DNA of 7,046 nt from positions 1 to 7,046 of the forward strand of contig DBGFNI010000029.1 in assembly GCA_048527645.1 (NCBI GenBank), given 5' to 3'. How positions within the stretch are numbered: the first letter of the stretch is position 1; every line of letters starts with the position of its first letter. Below the pieces are notes generated by a model that did not search any database, was not told the DNA's origin, and saw only the letters and a program-made list of their open reading frames with translations. Positions 1 to 5,690 of this stretch are shown here, piece by piece. Source of the DNA: HGM12669 sp048527645 (GTDB lineage: Bacteria > Bacillota > Clostridia > Oscillospirales > CAG-272). Made by a program: the position numbers and the translations under genes.

Positions 1-582
1 GTACAGCTTCCCGCTCTTCTTGCTTCTTCCGCACAAAAAGCCGGCAAGCAGTTCCTCCTCAGTATATCCGAGCGTTCTCATATGGTTGCGCAGCATACCG
101 AAATCTGCCGGGGCAAAGCCGAGGCCGAAATGATTGATGCCATGCGCACCGATCCCGCGTTTTTCCAGATACCGCAGCCCACTCTCGCCGACCGGCTCCT
201 TTAAGCAGCGGTGAAAAAAGCGCGCAGCCTCTTTGTTCATCTGAAAAAAGCGTTCCCGTTTCAGTCTGACGCTTTCCTCCTCTTTCGACTGCGCGGGAAC
301 GGGAATTCCCGCCCGGGCGGCGAGCATTTCAACAGCAGCCGGATAGTCCAAATTCTCACTTTTCATCACAAACGTGATCACATCGCCCCCCGCACCGCAG
401 CCGAAGCAATAAAAAGAGGAAGAGGCGGGAAAAACAGTGAAAGAGGGCGTTTTTTCACTGTGAAACGGACATATCCCGCTGTAATTGGCGCCGGCACGTT
501 TCAGTGTGACATAGGAGGAAATAACGTCATGAATATCACACCGGTATTTAATTTCATCGATAAACGCAGGCGGATATCGCAT
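1..582 (-). CDS. dnaG: DNA primase DnaG, N-terminal part (runs off left edge)
   Basis: Primase makes the short RNA primers used by the replisome. The visible 194 codons begin with ATG at 582 and stay open to base 1, so the rest of the catalytic TOPRIM core and the helicase-binding domain lie outside the window. Seen directly: a CHC2 zinc-binding domain with C38, H41, C59 and C62, inside CPFHSEKTPSF and FYCFGCGAGGDVITFVM, which is the hallmark of bacterial DnaG. From about residue 110 the start of the catalytic-core N-terminal subdomain follows, including the segment HFGLGFAP. The ATG is preceded by the purine-rich site GAGAGGAGAGGG, which supports this start. It lies 78 bases after dgt on the same strand with no convincing terminator between, so co-transcription is likely. 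In Clostridia the next gene is commonly rpoD, which cannot be seen here. The family assignment is very secure. Confidence 0.97.
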   Translation of the reverse strand, partial: MRYPPAFIDEIKYRCDIHDVISSYVTLKRAGANYSGICPFHSEKTPSFTVFPASSSFYCFGCGAGGDVITFVMKSENLDYPAAVEMLAARAGIPVPAQSKEEESVRLKRERFFQMNKEAARFFHRCLKEPVGESGLRYLEKRGIGAHGINHFGLGFAPADFGMLRNHMRTLGYTEEELLAGFLCGRSKKSGKLY

Positions 583-660
583 AGCCCTCTCCTCTCTTTT
601 GTTTTCAAGTTTTGAACCCTTTTCATTCGGAAGTCAAATCACAAGATCTTCCGGCGCAAA

Positions 661-1668
661 TCAAACCAGCGCGCAAAACTGCTTGGGAATATGTATCTGC
701 GTATATAGATTGATCGCATACCGATCCGTCATGCCGGCAATATAGTCGCACACATGCCGCTCTACCGACTCTGTTTCGTCCGCACGGTATTCCTCCGGCA
801 GCTTGCCCGGATTTTTCACAAAATAATCGTACAGATCAGCCAGCAGATTCTTTGCACGTTCCTCTTCGGATTTTGCAAAGGGATTGGTGTAAACGGAGCG
901 AAACATGAATTGGCGCAGCTCCTCCATTGCCGAGCCGATTTCGTCAGACATGGAAATCTCCCGTTTTCCGGCGCTTGCGAAGACGACGTCTTTCACCAGA
1001 GTATTGATCCGCTCGCCGTGCGAATTGCCAAGCACGGCAATCAGATGTGCCGGAAGATCTCGGTCACACAGCACATTGGCACGGATCGCATCGTCAATAT
1101 CATGATTGATATACGCGATACGGTCGGCGTATTTCACGATCACCCCCTCCGGCGTCTGCGCCAGATGAGAGCCGGTGTGATTGACGATCCCGTCTCGCAC
1201 CTCCCAGGTCAGATTCAGCCCCTGACCGTTGTTTTCCAGTTTTTCCACCACGCGCAGACTTTGGCGGTAGTGCGTAAACGACGGATCAAAGCATTCGCGC
1301 AGCACAATCTCGCCGGAATGGCCGAAGGGCGTATGCCCAAGATCGTGTCCCATGGCAATTGCTTCAGTCAAATCCTCATTAAGGCGCAGCGCCCGTGCAA
1401 TGGTTCTGGCGATCTGCGTCACCTCAAGCGTGTGTGTCAGACGCGTACGGTAATGATCGTCCTCCGGTGACAGAAACACCTGCGTTTTATGCATCAGCCG
1501 GCGAAAGGATTTGCAATGAACAATTCTGTCACGGTCGCGCTGAAAAGCGGTGCGGACGTCGCAGGGGGGAATTTCCCGTTCTCTTCCGCGGCTCTGTGCG
1601 GAGCGGGTCGCATAAGGGGAGAGCAGCATTTCCTCCTGCTGTTCCCGGTATTCCCGCAAGGTTTGCAT
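661..1668 (-). CDS. dgt: dGTPase-like HD-domain dNTP triphosphohydrolase
   Basis: This 335-residue protein belongs to the deoxyguanosinetriphosphate triphosphohydrolase family, which releases tripolyphosphate from dNTPs and so adjusts the cytoplasmic dNTP pool. The HD metal site is visible as H79 in RLTHTLEV, H108-D109 in MGHDLGHTPFGH, and D182 in KYADRIAYINHD. The conserved lead-in FRRLMHKTQVF at about 55-65 is also typical. The length matches the shorter Firmicute class rather than the roughly 500-residue E. coli enzyme, so the preferred nucleotide and any allosteric dNTP control cannot be read from the sequence. The ATG at 1668 has AAAGGGGA six bases upstream. An out-of-frame ATG at 1673 abuts that site too closely. 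dnaG lies 78 bases downstream, a pairing common in Clostridia that links dNTP supply to priming. Expression probably starts at the promoter near 1713-1741. Confidence 0.95.
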   Translation of the reverse strand: MQTLREYREQQEEMLLSPYATRSAQSRGREREIPPCDVRTAFQRDRDRIVHCKSFRRLMHKTQVFLSPEDDHYRTRLTHTLEVTQIARTIARALRLNEDLTEAIAMGHDLGHTPFGHSGEIVLRECFDPSFTHYRQSLRVVEKLENNGQGLNLTWEVRDGIVNHTGSHLAQTPEGVIVKYADRIAYINHDIDDAIRANVLCDRDLPAHLIAVLGNSHGERINTLVKDVVFASAGKREISMSDEIGSAMEELRQFMFRSVYTNPFAKSEEERAKNLLADLYDYFVKNPGKLPEEYRADETESVERHVCDYIAGMTDRYAINLYTQIHIPKQFCALV

Positions 1669-1695
1669 AGCATGTCCCCTTTCAAAACAAGTATC

Positions 1696-1713
1696 TGTAA
1701 AGTAATATTTACA
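1696..1713. promoter_or_regulatory. Perfect dyad TGTAAA-N6-TTTACA over the predicted dgt start site
   Basis: The 18-base segment is a perfect inverted repeat with 6-base arms and a 6-base spacer, and a nested GTAA/TTAC pair sits in its right half. It abuts the TATAAT box and covers the predicted transcription start, the classic position for a repressor operator. Because the start would fall inside it, an RNA hairpin role is less likely. It resembles but does not fit the TnrA consensus (17 bases) and does not match the NrdR box. The regulator is unknown. Confidence 0.45.
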
Positions 1714-1741
1714 TTATATGCTTAATATACACGAAAAATGA
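1713..1741 (-). promoter_or_regulatory. Putative sigma-A promoter of dgt-dnaG
   Basis: A perfect TATAAT (minus strand) lies at 1713-1718, about 45 bases before the dgt start codon. The hexamer 17 bases upstream, at 1736-1741, reads TCATTT, a poor match to TTGACA. Upstream of it (about 1759-1790) the minus strand carries long T tracts that could act as an UP-type element. The strong -10 with a weak -35 is what a regulated promoter often looks like. The start of transcription would fall near 1706. Confidence 0.5.
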
Positions 1742-1753
1742 GAAAGTTCCTCA
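1739..1753. promoter_or_regulatory. Near-perfect dyad TGAG-n-AA-n-TT-n-CTCA at the dgt -35 region
   Basis: This 15-base palindrome has one mismatched pair and overlaps the upstream edge of the weak -35 element of the dgt promoter. Its position would suit an activator or a second repressor site. It does not match the other dyad at 1696-1713, so the two would be read by different proteins. A chance occurrence in AT-rich DNA is possible. Confidence 0.3.
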
Positions 1754-1804
1754 TGTAATTCGTAAAAAAATCAAAAAAAATTTATTCCTGACCGATTTTG
1801 CCCG

Positions 1805-2437
1805 TTAAAGTGCGTCCCGGTCAAGTCTTGTCTGCAGCATAACGATTTCCGCGTTTCCGCCCGTCGCATCCGTCAGTCTCTCCCGGTATGCGGCATACTG
1901 CGTTTCTTTGCACGCGAGAAAAAGCGTGACATCATCGGCAAATTCGGTATGATCAACCTTGATGCCATGCCGCGCGTTTTCATATGAGATTTTCTGATAG
2001 TCTGCATAATTGCACCGCACGCGAAAGCACTGATATGTTTCATATGCGACGATCTGTGCGTTTTCTACCGCCGCCTTCGCCGCAGCGGTATAGGCGCGCA
2101 CCAGCCCGCCGGTTCCGAGCAGAATGCCGCCGAAATAACGGATGACCACAATGCATGCGTCACAAACGCCGTTTTTCCGTATGATGTCCAGCACCGGCAC
2201 GCCGGCGGTTCCCTGCGGTTCGCCGTCGTCCGTATACCGCGTGATATGGTTCTCCTCAAGCAGATACGCGTAGACATGATGTCTGGCGTCGCTGTGCCGG
2301 CTTTTGATCCGGCGGATAAAGTCCAGCGCCTGCTGCTCCGTCTTGCAAGGGCAGGCATACCCGATAAAGCGGCTCTTTTTTTCGGAATATTCGCCGCTGC
2401 CCTCGCCCAGCAGTGTGATGTACGGTTTTGTTTCCAT
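1805..2437 (-). CDS. yigZ: YigZ/YvyE family protein (IMPACT family)
   Basis: A 210-residue protein of the usual family length. The N-terminal UPF0029/IMPACT domain is clear: KSRFIGYACP at 21-30, ARHHVYAYLL at 51-60, DDGEPQGTAGVP at 70-81, and YFGGILLGTGGLVRAY at 101-116. The C-terminal part (about 135-205) fits the small ferredoxin-like DUF1949 domain. Eukaryotic IMPACT/YIH1 relatives act on translational control through GCN1/GCN2. The bacterial role is not settled, so the function is left general. Its ATG comes one base after the hflX stop codon (TGA-G-ATG), which implies translational coupling. A GGAG lies ten bases before the ATG, inside the end of hflX. No GC-rich terminator hairpin was found after its stop, only T-rich sequence. 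Confidence 0.94.
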   Translation of the reverse strand: METKPYITLLGEGSGEYSEKKSRFIGYACPCKTEQQALDFIRRIKSRHSDARHHVYAYLLEENHITRYTDDGEPQGTAGVPVLDIIRKNGVCDACIVVIRYFGGILLGTGGLVRAYTAAAKAAVENAQIVAYETYQCFRVRCNYADYQKISYENARHGIKVDHTEFADDVTLFLACKETQYAAYRERLTDATGGNAEIVMLQTRLDRDAL

Positions 2438-2438
2438 C

Positions 2439-3767
2439 TCAATCGCGCTCCGTCTGTGATTCGATCAGATATTGAGCGAGCTGGCCACGCAGCTTGCCGT
2501 CACACACCGCGCACACCGCCACGCCGTCCTCACGGTAATCAATTTCCAGCACCTGTGCATCGCGGTGCAGCAGATCAATACAGCTCTGGTCACGGTATCC
2601 GAAGAGAAATGTGCACGCGTGCTTACCTTCGTTGACCAGACGTTCCATTTTGTCCGTCAGTTCGTCCAGTCCCGTTCCGTTTTTTGCAGAAATGACGGCA
2701 ACATCCTCACGCGTGAGCGCCAGCGGCAAATTTTCCCGCGCGACCAGATCGCATTTGTTCATCACATAGAGCTTTGGCTTGTCCGCTGCGCCCAGCTGCT
2801 CCATCAGGTTCTGCGTCACCTCAAGCTGCGCAGCGCACTCCGGGTCCGACGCGTCCATAACAATCAGAACGGCGTCGGCAAAAGACACCTCATCCAGCGT
2901 CGATCGAAACGCGCGGATCAGATGATGCGGCAGATTGCGCAGAAAGCCAACCGTGTCAGTCAGCAGAATTTCCGAGCCGTGCGGCAGCGTATATTTTCTC
3001 GTCGTGGGATCCAGCGTTGCAAACAGCTTATCCTCCGCCAGTATACCCGCATCGGTCAGAGAATTTAACAGGGTTGACTTGCCGGCGTTGGTATAGCCCG
3101 CAATGGCAAACTGAAACAGCCCCGCGCGGGTGCGCTGCTTGCGCTGCGTGGCACGGTTGCGATCCATTTCTTCAATTTGCTGCTCCAGCGCGCGGATGCG
3201 GCGCTGCAAATGCCGGCGGTCTGTCTCCAGCTTGGTTTCACCGGGGCCTCGCGTTCCGATTCCGCCGCCCAGACGGGAAAGCGCACTGCCCTTGCCGGTC
3301 AGACGCGGAATGGTATATTTGAGCTGCGCAAGCTCAACTTGCAGCTTTCCTTCTCCGCTTGCCGCATGCAGCGCGAAAATATCGAGAATCAGCATGCTTC
3401 GATCGATCACGCGGACATCGGTCTCCATCTCATTTTCGATGTTGCGGATTTGAGAGGGAGAGAGCTCGCAGTCAAATACAACCAGCTTCACCTCATGAAT
3501 TTTGCACAGATCGGATAGTTCCCGTACCTTGCCGGAGCCAAGGCAGGTGCGCGCGTCGGGCGCCTGCTTGTTCTGTGTCAGACGAAACGCGACCTGCCCG
3601 CCCGCCGTGGAGAGCAGACGCTCCAACTCAGCAAAAGAAGCTTGAGCCTGCGCTTCGCTTTGCTGCACCGAAAGCATGACCAGCGCCGCTTTTTCATAGT
3701 CGGTATGCTCCTCCGTGCAAAGCAACCCGGAGGCATCTCTTTCGTTTTCCGTTTTGGTTCCGGTCAT
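2439..3767 (-). CDS. hflX: GTPase HflX (ribosome-associated, ribosome-splitting)
   Basis: HflX binds the 50S subunit and splits stalled or hibernating 70S ribosomes. The 442-residue protein shows the HflX N-terminal domain (about 25-165, with LGSGKVREL at 76-84 and VVFDCELSPSQ near 96-106), the HflX linker signature GTRGPGETKLETDRR at 171-185, a helical coiled segment at about 183-210, and the G domain: G1 GYTNAGKST 224-232, G3 DTVGF 271-275, G4 NKCD 337-340, G5 SAK 360-362. A C-terminal domain ends with LRGQLAQYLIESQTERD. The frame is open upstream to an ATG at 3872, but that start lacks a ribosome binding site and lies within the hairpin region after rpmE. The ATG at 3767 has a perfect AAAGGAGT six bases upstream and gives the family length. 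It is followed by yigZ after a single base. Confidence 0.97.
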   Translation of the reverse strand: MTGTKTENERDASGLLCTEEHTDYEKAALVMLSVQQSEAQAQASFAELERLLSTAGGQVAFRLTQNKQAPDARTCLGSGKVRELSDLCKIHEVKLVVFDCELSPSQIRNIENEMETDVRVIDRSMLILDIFALHAASGEGKLQVELAQLKYTIPRLTGKGSALSRLGGGIGTRGPGETKLETDRRHLQRRIRALEQQIEEMDRNRATQRKQRTRAGLFQFAIAGYTNAGKSTLLNSLTDAGILAEDKLFATLDPTTRKYTLPHGSEILLTDTVGFLRNLPHHLIRAFRSTLDEVSFADAVLIVMDASDPECAAQLEVTQNLMEQLGAADKPKLYVMNKCDLVARENLPLALTREDVAVISAKNGTGLDELTDKMERLVNEGKHACTFLFGYRDQSCIDLLHRDAQVLEIDYREDGVAVCAVCDGKLRGQLAQYLIESQTERD

Positions 3768-3773
3768 GAAAGC

Positions 3774-3781
3774 ACTCCTTT
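3774..3781 (-). promoter_or_regulatory. Ribosome binding site that fixes the hflX start
   Basis: The minus strand reads AAAGGAGT, six bases before the ATG at 3767. It decides against the in-frame ATGs at 3800 and 3872, neither of which has such a site. Confidence 0.85.
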
Positions 3782-3823
3782 CGTCCGCGCCCCAATGCAT
3801 GGTAAACACGGAAAAAGTTACAT

Positions 3824-3874
3824 GAAGAAAAGGGTGAACCCGCCGCCGATCAGCAATCGGAAGCGATCTCACCC
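3824..3874 (-). terminator. Terminator- or attenuator-like hairpin between rpmE and hflX
   Basis: Reading on the minus strand, GGGTGA at one end pairs with TCACCC at the other. Inside are CGC/GCG and a 5-base CCGAT/ATCGG stem closing a TGCTG loop. The last arm runs directly into TTTTCTTC. The stem has internal mismatches, so it is a long imperfect hairpin. It is 26 bases after the rpmE stop, the expected place for an intrinsic terminator. hflX starts only 56 bases beyond the T tail and has no clear promoter of its own there, so partial read-through is likely. Confidence 0.65.
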
Positions 3875-3900
3875 ACCTTCATTTCAGAGACAAAAGATCA

Positions 3901-4104
3901 TTATTTGCCGCGGTTCATCCTTCTGTTGAACTTATCAACACGGCCGCCGGCGTCAACCAGCTTCTGCTTGCCGGTAAAGAAAGGATGGCACTTGGAACAA
4001 ATTTCAACCTTCATGTCACCCTTGGTAGACTTGGTATTGACAACCGCGCCGCAGGCACACGTGATGGTACAATCCTTGTATTCGGGATGGAGTCCTTCTT
4101 TCAT
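3901..4104 (-). CDS. rpmE: 50S ribosomal protein L31 (zinc-binding type)
   Basis: L31 bridges the large and small ribosomal subunits. The 67-residue protein has the family hallmarks KEGLHPEY at the start, CSKCHPFFTGKQ at 36-47 and GGRVDKFNRR near the end. The four zinc ligands C16, C18, C36 and C39 are present, so this is the zinc-containing form (C+) rather than the zinc-free paralogue. The longest open frame extends far upstream to 4272, but that region contains the promoter. The ATG at 4104 with AGAGGTG five bases upstream is the right start. It has a strong promoter of its own and a terminator-like hairpin behind it. In zinc-limited cells such L31 copies are often replaced by a zinc-free paralogue; no such paralogue is visible here. 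Confidence 0.98.
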   Translation of the reverse strand: MKEGLHPEYKDCTITCACGAVVNTKSTKGDMKVEICSKCHPFFTGKQKLVDAGGRVDKFNRRMNRGK

Positions 4105-4147
4105 TTTTACACCTCTTAATTCAGTATACTTAATCGCATTGCAATAT

Positions 4148-4176
4148 ATCTTACCACAGATTTTCCGAAAAATCAA
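4148..4176 (-). promoter_or_regulatory. Sigma-A promoter of rpmE with extended -10
   Basis: Minus strand: -35 TTGATT at 4171-4176, a 17-base spacer, and -10 TAAGAT at 4148-4153, preceded by TGG, which makes an extended -10. The predicted start lies near 4141, giving a leader of roughly 36 bases. A leader this short leaves little room for the large structured L31 leaders known in some bacteria. A palindrome overlaps the -35 and spacer (4159-4174). Confidence 0.8.
4159..4174. repeat. Inverted repeat in the rpmE promoter spacer
   Basis: The 16-base segment GATTTTCCGAAAAATC pairs 6-base arms GATTTT and AAAATC around a 4-base centre. It covers part of the -35 and half the spacer, so it could be an operator. 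It does not resemble the known Firmicute Zur box. It may equally be a chance AT-rich dyad. Confidence 0.35.
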
Positions 4177-4271
4177 CCCTTTTTGCAATATTTGCGAAAT
4201 TTTGTTTATCCAATCATTCCTGCAAACCGCCTGTCCTTTTCCGCGGCCGAAAAAGCGAACCCTGTCCTGCA

Positions 4272-4308
4272 TATGTAAACATAAGTCAGGGCTTCCCTTG
4301 ACTTATGT
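4272..4308 (-). terminator. Hairpin after the DUF378 gene, probable terminator
   Basis: A stem with ACATAAGTC and AGGG on one side and CCCT and GACTTATGT on the other gives 13 paired bases with one bulged A and a 3-base AAG loop. It starts 20 bases after the DUF378 stop and ahead of the rpmE promoter. The T tail on the minus strand is short (TTTACAT), so it is an imperfect intrinsic terminator. There is no T tail on the plus strand. Confidence 0.6.
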
Positions 4309-4327
4309 GTCACACCGTCAAACAGTT

Positions 4328-4534
4328 TTATTCACCGGCGTGAATGCGATCTCTTTCGCGGAAAAACAGGGAGATGCACCAGATTCCCGCAAGTGCGACC
4401 ACCGTGTAGATGATGCGGCTGACAACCGCAGCCTGGCCGCCGAAAATCCAAGCGACAACATCAAACTGAAATATACCGATGCTGCCCCAGTTCAGCGCGC
4501 CGATCACCACCAAGAATAACGCAATTCGATCCAT
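4328..4534 (-). CDS. DUF378 family small membrane protein
   Basis: A 68-residue protein with two predicted membrane helices (about 4-28 and 38-58). The family pattern is plain: DRIALFLVVIGALNWGSIGIF, then SRIIYTVVALAGIW, then a charged tail. DUF378 (COG2155) proteins are of unknown function. The open frame continues to an ATG at 4600, but that would add a non-family N-terminal stretch. Tandem ATGs occur at 4537 and 4534. GGAG at 4541-4544 is six bases from the second ATG and only three from the first, so 4534 is chosen. The gene follows the DUF4097 gene by about 100 bases and ends just before a hairpin. Confidence 0.88.
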   Translation of the reverse strand: MDRIALFLVVIGALNWGSIGIFQFDVVAWIFGGQAAVVSRIIYTVVALAGIWCISLFFRERDRIHAGE

Positions 4535-4540
4535 CATAAT

Positions 4541-4626
4541 CTCCGAACCGCCTTTCAAAAAGGAGTTGAGATCATCCAGCGAGCGCTGGCTTACTCTCAT
4601 ACAAGATTTTTCCCTTTTTCCAAAGG
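4541..4626 (-). other. Structured region upstream of the DUF378 start, with weak promoter candidate
   Basis: Three short inverted repeats lie here: CCTTT/AAAGG at 4551-4563, CCAGCG/CGCTGG at 4576-4589, and CCTTT/AAAGG again at 4613-4626. None is followed by a T run on either strand, so none is a terminator. A possible promoter reads TTGGAA at 4618-4623, 16 bases, then TATGAG at 4596-4601 (minus strand); it is only a moderate match. The CTCC at 4562-4565 could pair with the GGAG at 4541-4544, which would mask the ribosome binding site. This is speculative. Confidence 0.25.
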
Positions 4627-4634
4627 ATTATGCA

Positions 4635-5690
4635 TCATTTTGCAAGGCCGATCTCGCCGGAACCCAAAGAATCGTCTAACTTAGCCAATTCTTTTTCAAT
4701 CAGGCTCTCTTCCACGGAAATTCCAAGCGTGCTGTCGGCGGGCTTATCTCCGGAGGCAAGCGTTGCAGAGCCGTTCCCCGTCAGGACCAGCTGCAAATAT
4801 CCGAATCCCGTGTCCGTGCTTTCCCGCTTATGCTGGCTCTTGGTTCCGTCCACGGTAATCGAGCCGGACTCCGTTTTGATAAAGCGGCGGTAATCGCCGA
4901 TTTTTGCAGTCAGAGAAAGCTGCAAATTACTTTCGCTCAGATCACACACAAGCATACCGGCGCCGTATTGCGCGGCGGTAACGTCCGCATGATTCGTTTT
5001 GACATAGCAGGCGGAAATATCAGACTGATTGACCGAAATTTCGCCAAAGCTTGCATTGAGGTTGACAACGGAATCGGTTTTCATCCCCTCGATGCTGATA
5101 TCTCCGTCCACCGTGGTCACGCCGTAATCACAGGAAAACGGAAGGTTTTTCAGACATGCGGAGCCTGTTTTCATATCCACCGCGATATTTTTGACGGGAC
5201 TTGACGCGGCAAGATATACGTTGATCACGGGTTCTCCCTCAGGCGCCTCGTTGTATTTCAGGATATAGCGTAAGCCCTGAAAATTATAGCTCGAGGCGAA
5301 GCGAAGCAGTCTGCCGGCCGCCCCGGTCTGCGCCTCGTCATCCTCGTAGAGCAAGGAGGAAACACCGTTCTGATTTGTGATCGTCAGCAGTCCGTGATCC
5401 GCGGAAATATCAAAGGAGCCGGTGGAAAAATGGAACAGCTCGACATAGCTGTTTTCTCCGTCGGACGGCAGAATATTCACATCCGCCCCCTCCACATCGA
5501 TTCGGACGCGGGCAACATTTTCATCGGTGAAATCATATACGCGCGCGCCGTCTTCGCGCAGACGTGCTGTGCTGTCATACAGCGGCGTATCGTTTTTCTT
5601 CGCAAGATGGCTGGCATATGCACAGGTTACCAGCCCGCCGATCAGCAGGCAGCCTGCGAAAATCAGCAGAACGACAGAGGTCTTTCTCAA
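4635..5690 (-). CDS. DUF4097-like surface beta-repeat protein, membrane-anchored or secreted
   Basis: A 351-residue protein. An N-terminal hydrophobic segment at 5-23 after MRKT is followed by charged sequence from 30 on. It may be a membrane anchor or, with AYA at 24-26, a cleaved signal peptide. C14 sits in FAGC but is followed by more hydrophobic residues, so a lipoprotein is less likely. From about 60 to 325 come short beta-strand repeats rich in D, G, S and T, such as VRIDVEGADVNI, VTTVDGDISIEG, NASFGEISVNQ and KTESGSITVDG, the style of DUF4097 proteins. The function of this family is unknown. The start is TTG at 5690, overlapping the upstream stop as TTGA, with GGGGAG eleven bases before it. 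A TTG at 5720 in the same frame has no ribosome binding site, so the shorter protein is chosen. Confidence 0.8.
   Translation of the reverse strand: MRKTSVVLLIFAGCLLIGGLVTCAYASHLAKKNDTPLYDSTARLREDGARVYDFTDENVARVRIDVEGADVNILPSDGENSYVELFHFSTGSFDISADHGLLTITNQNGVSSLLYEDDEAQTGAAGRLLRFASSYNFQGLRYILKYNEAPEGEPVINVYLAASSPVKNIAVDMKTGSACLKNLPFSCDYGVTTVDGDISIEGMKTDSVVNLNASFGEISVNQSDISACYVKTNHADVTAAQYGAGMLVCDLSESNLQLSLTAKIGDYRRFIKTESGSITVDGTKSQHKRESTDTGFGYLQLVLTGNGSATLASGDKPADSTLGISVEESLIEKELAKLDDSLGSGEIGLAK

Noticed and set aside
628..653. CGGAAG/CTTCCG inverted repeat between dgt and dnaG
   Set aside because: The 6-base stem closes a 14-base loop and has no T run after it on the minus strand, so it is not a convincing terminator.
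754..1470. Plus-strand open frame of 238 codons opposite dgt
   Set aside because: It is fully antisense to the clear dgt gene, has no ribosome binding site and no family resemblance; it is a shadow of codon use.
1754..1804. T-rich stretch after yigZ as an intrinsic terminator
   Set aside because: The T tracts are there on the minus strand but I found no GC-rich stem ahead of them.
3768..3872. 35-residue N-terminal extension of HflX from ATG at 3872
   Set aside because: It lacks a ribosome binding site, covers the hairpin after rpmE, and is not HflX-like; the ATG at 3767 has a perfect site.
4105..4272. N-terminal extension of L31 to 4272
   Set aside because: It contains the rpmE promoter and does not resemble L31, which has its normal length from 4104.
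4635..5690. Lipoprotein signal with C14 in the DUF4097-like protein
   Set aside because: FAGC loosely fits a lipobox, but a hydrophobic stretch continues after the cysteine, which suits a membrane anchor or type I signal better.
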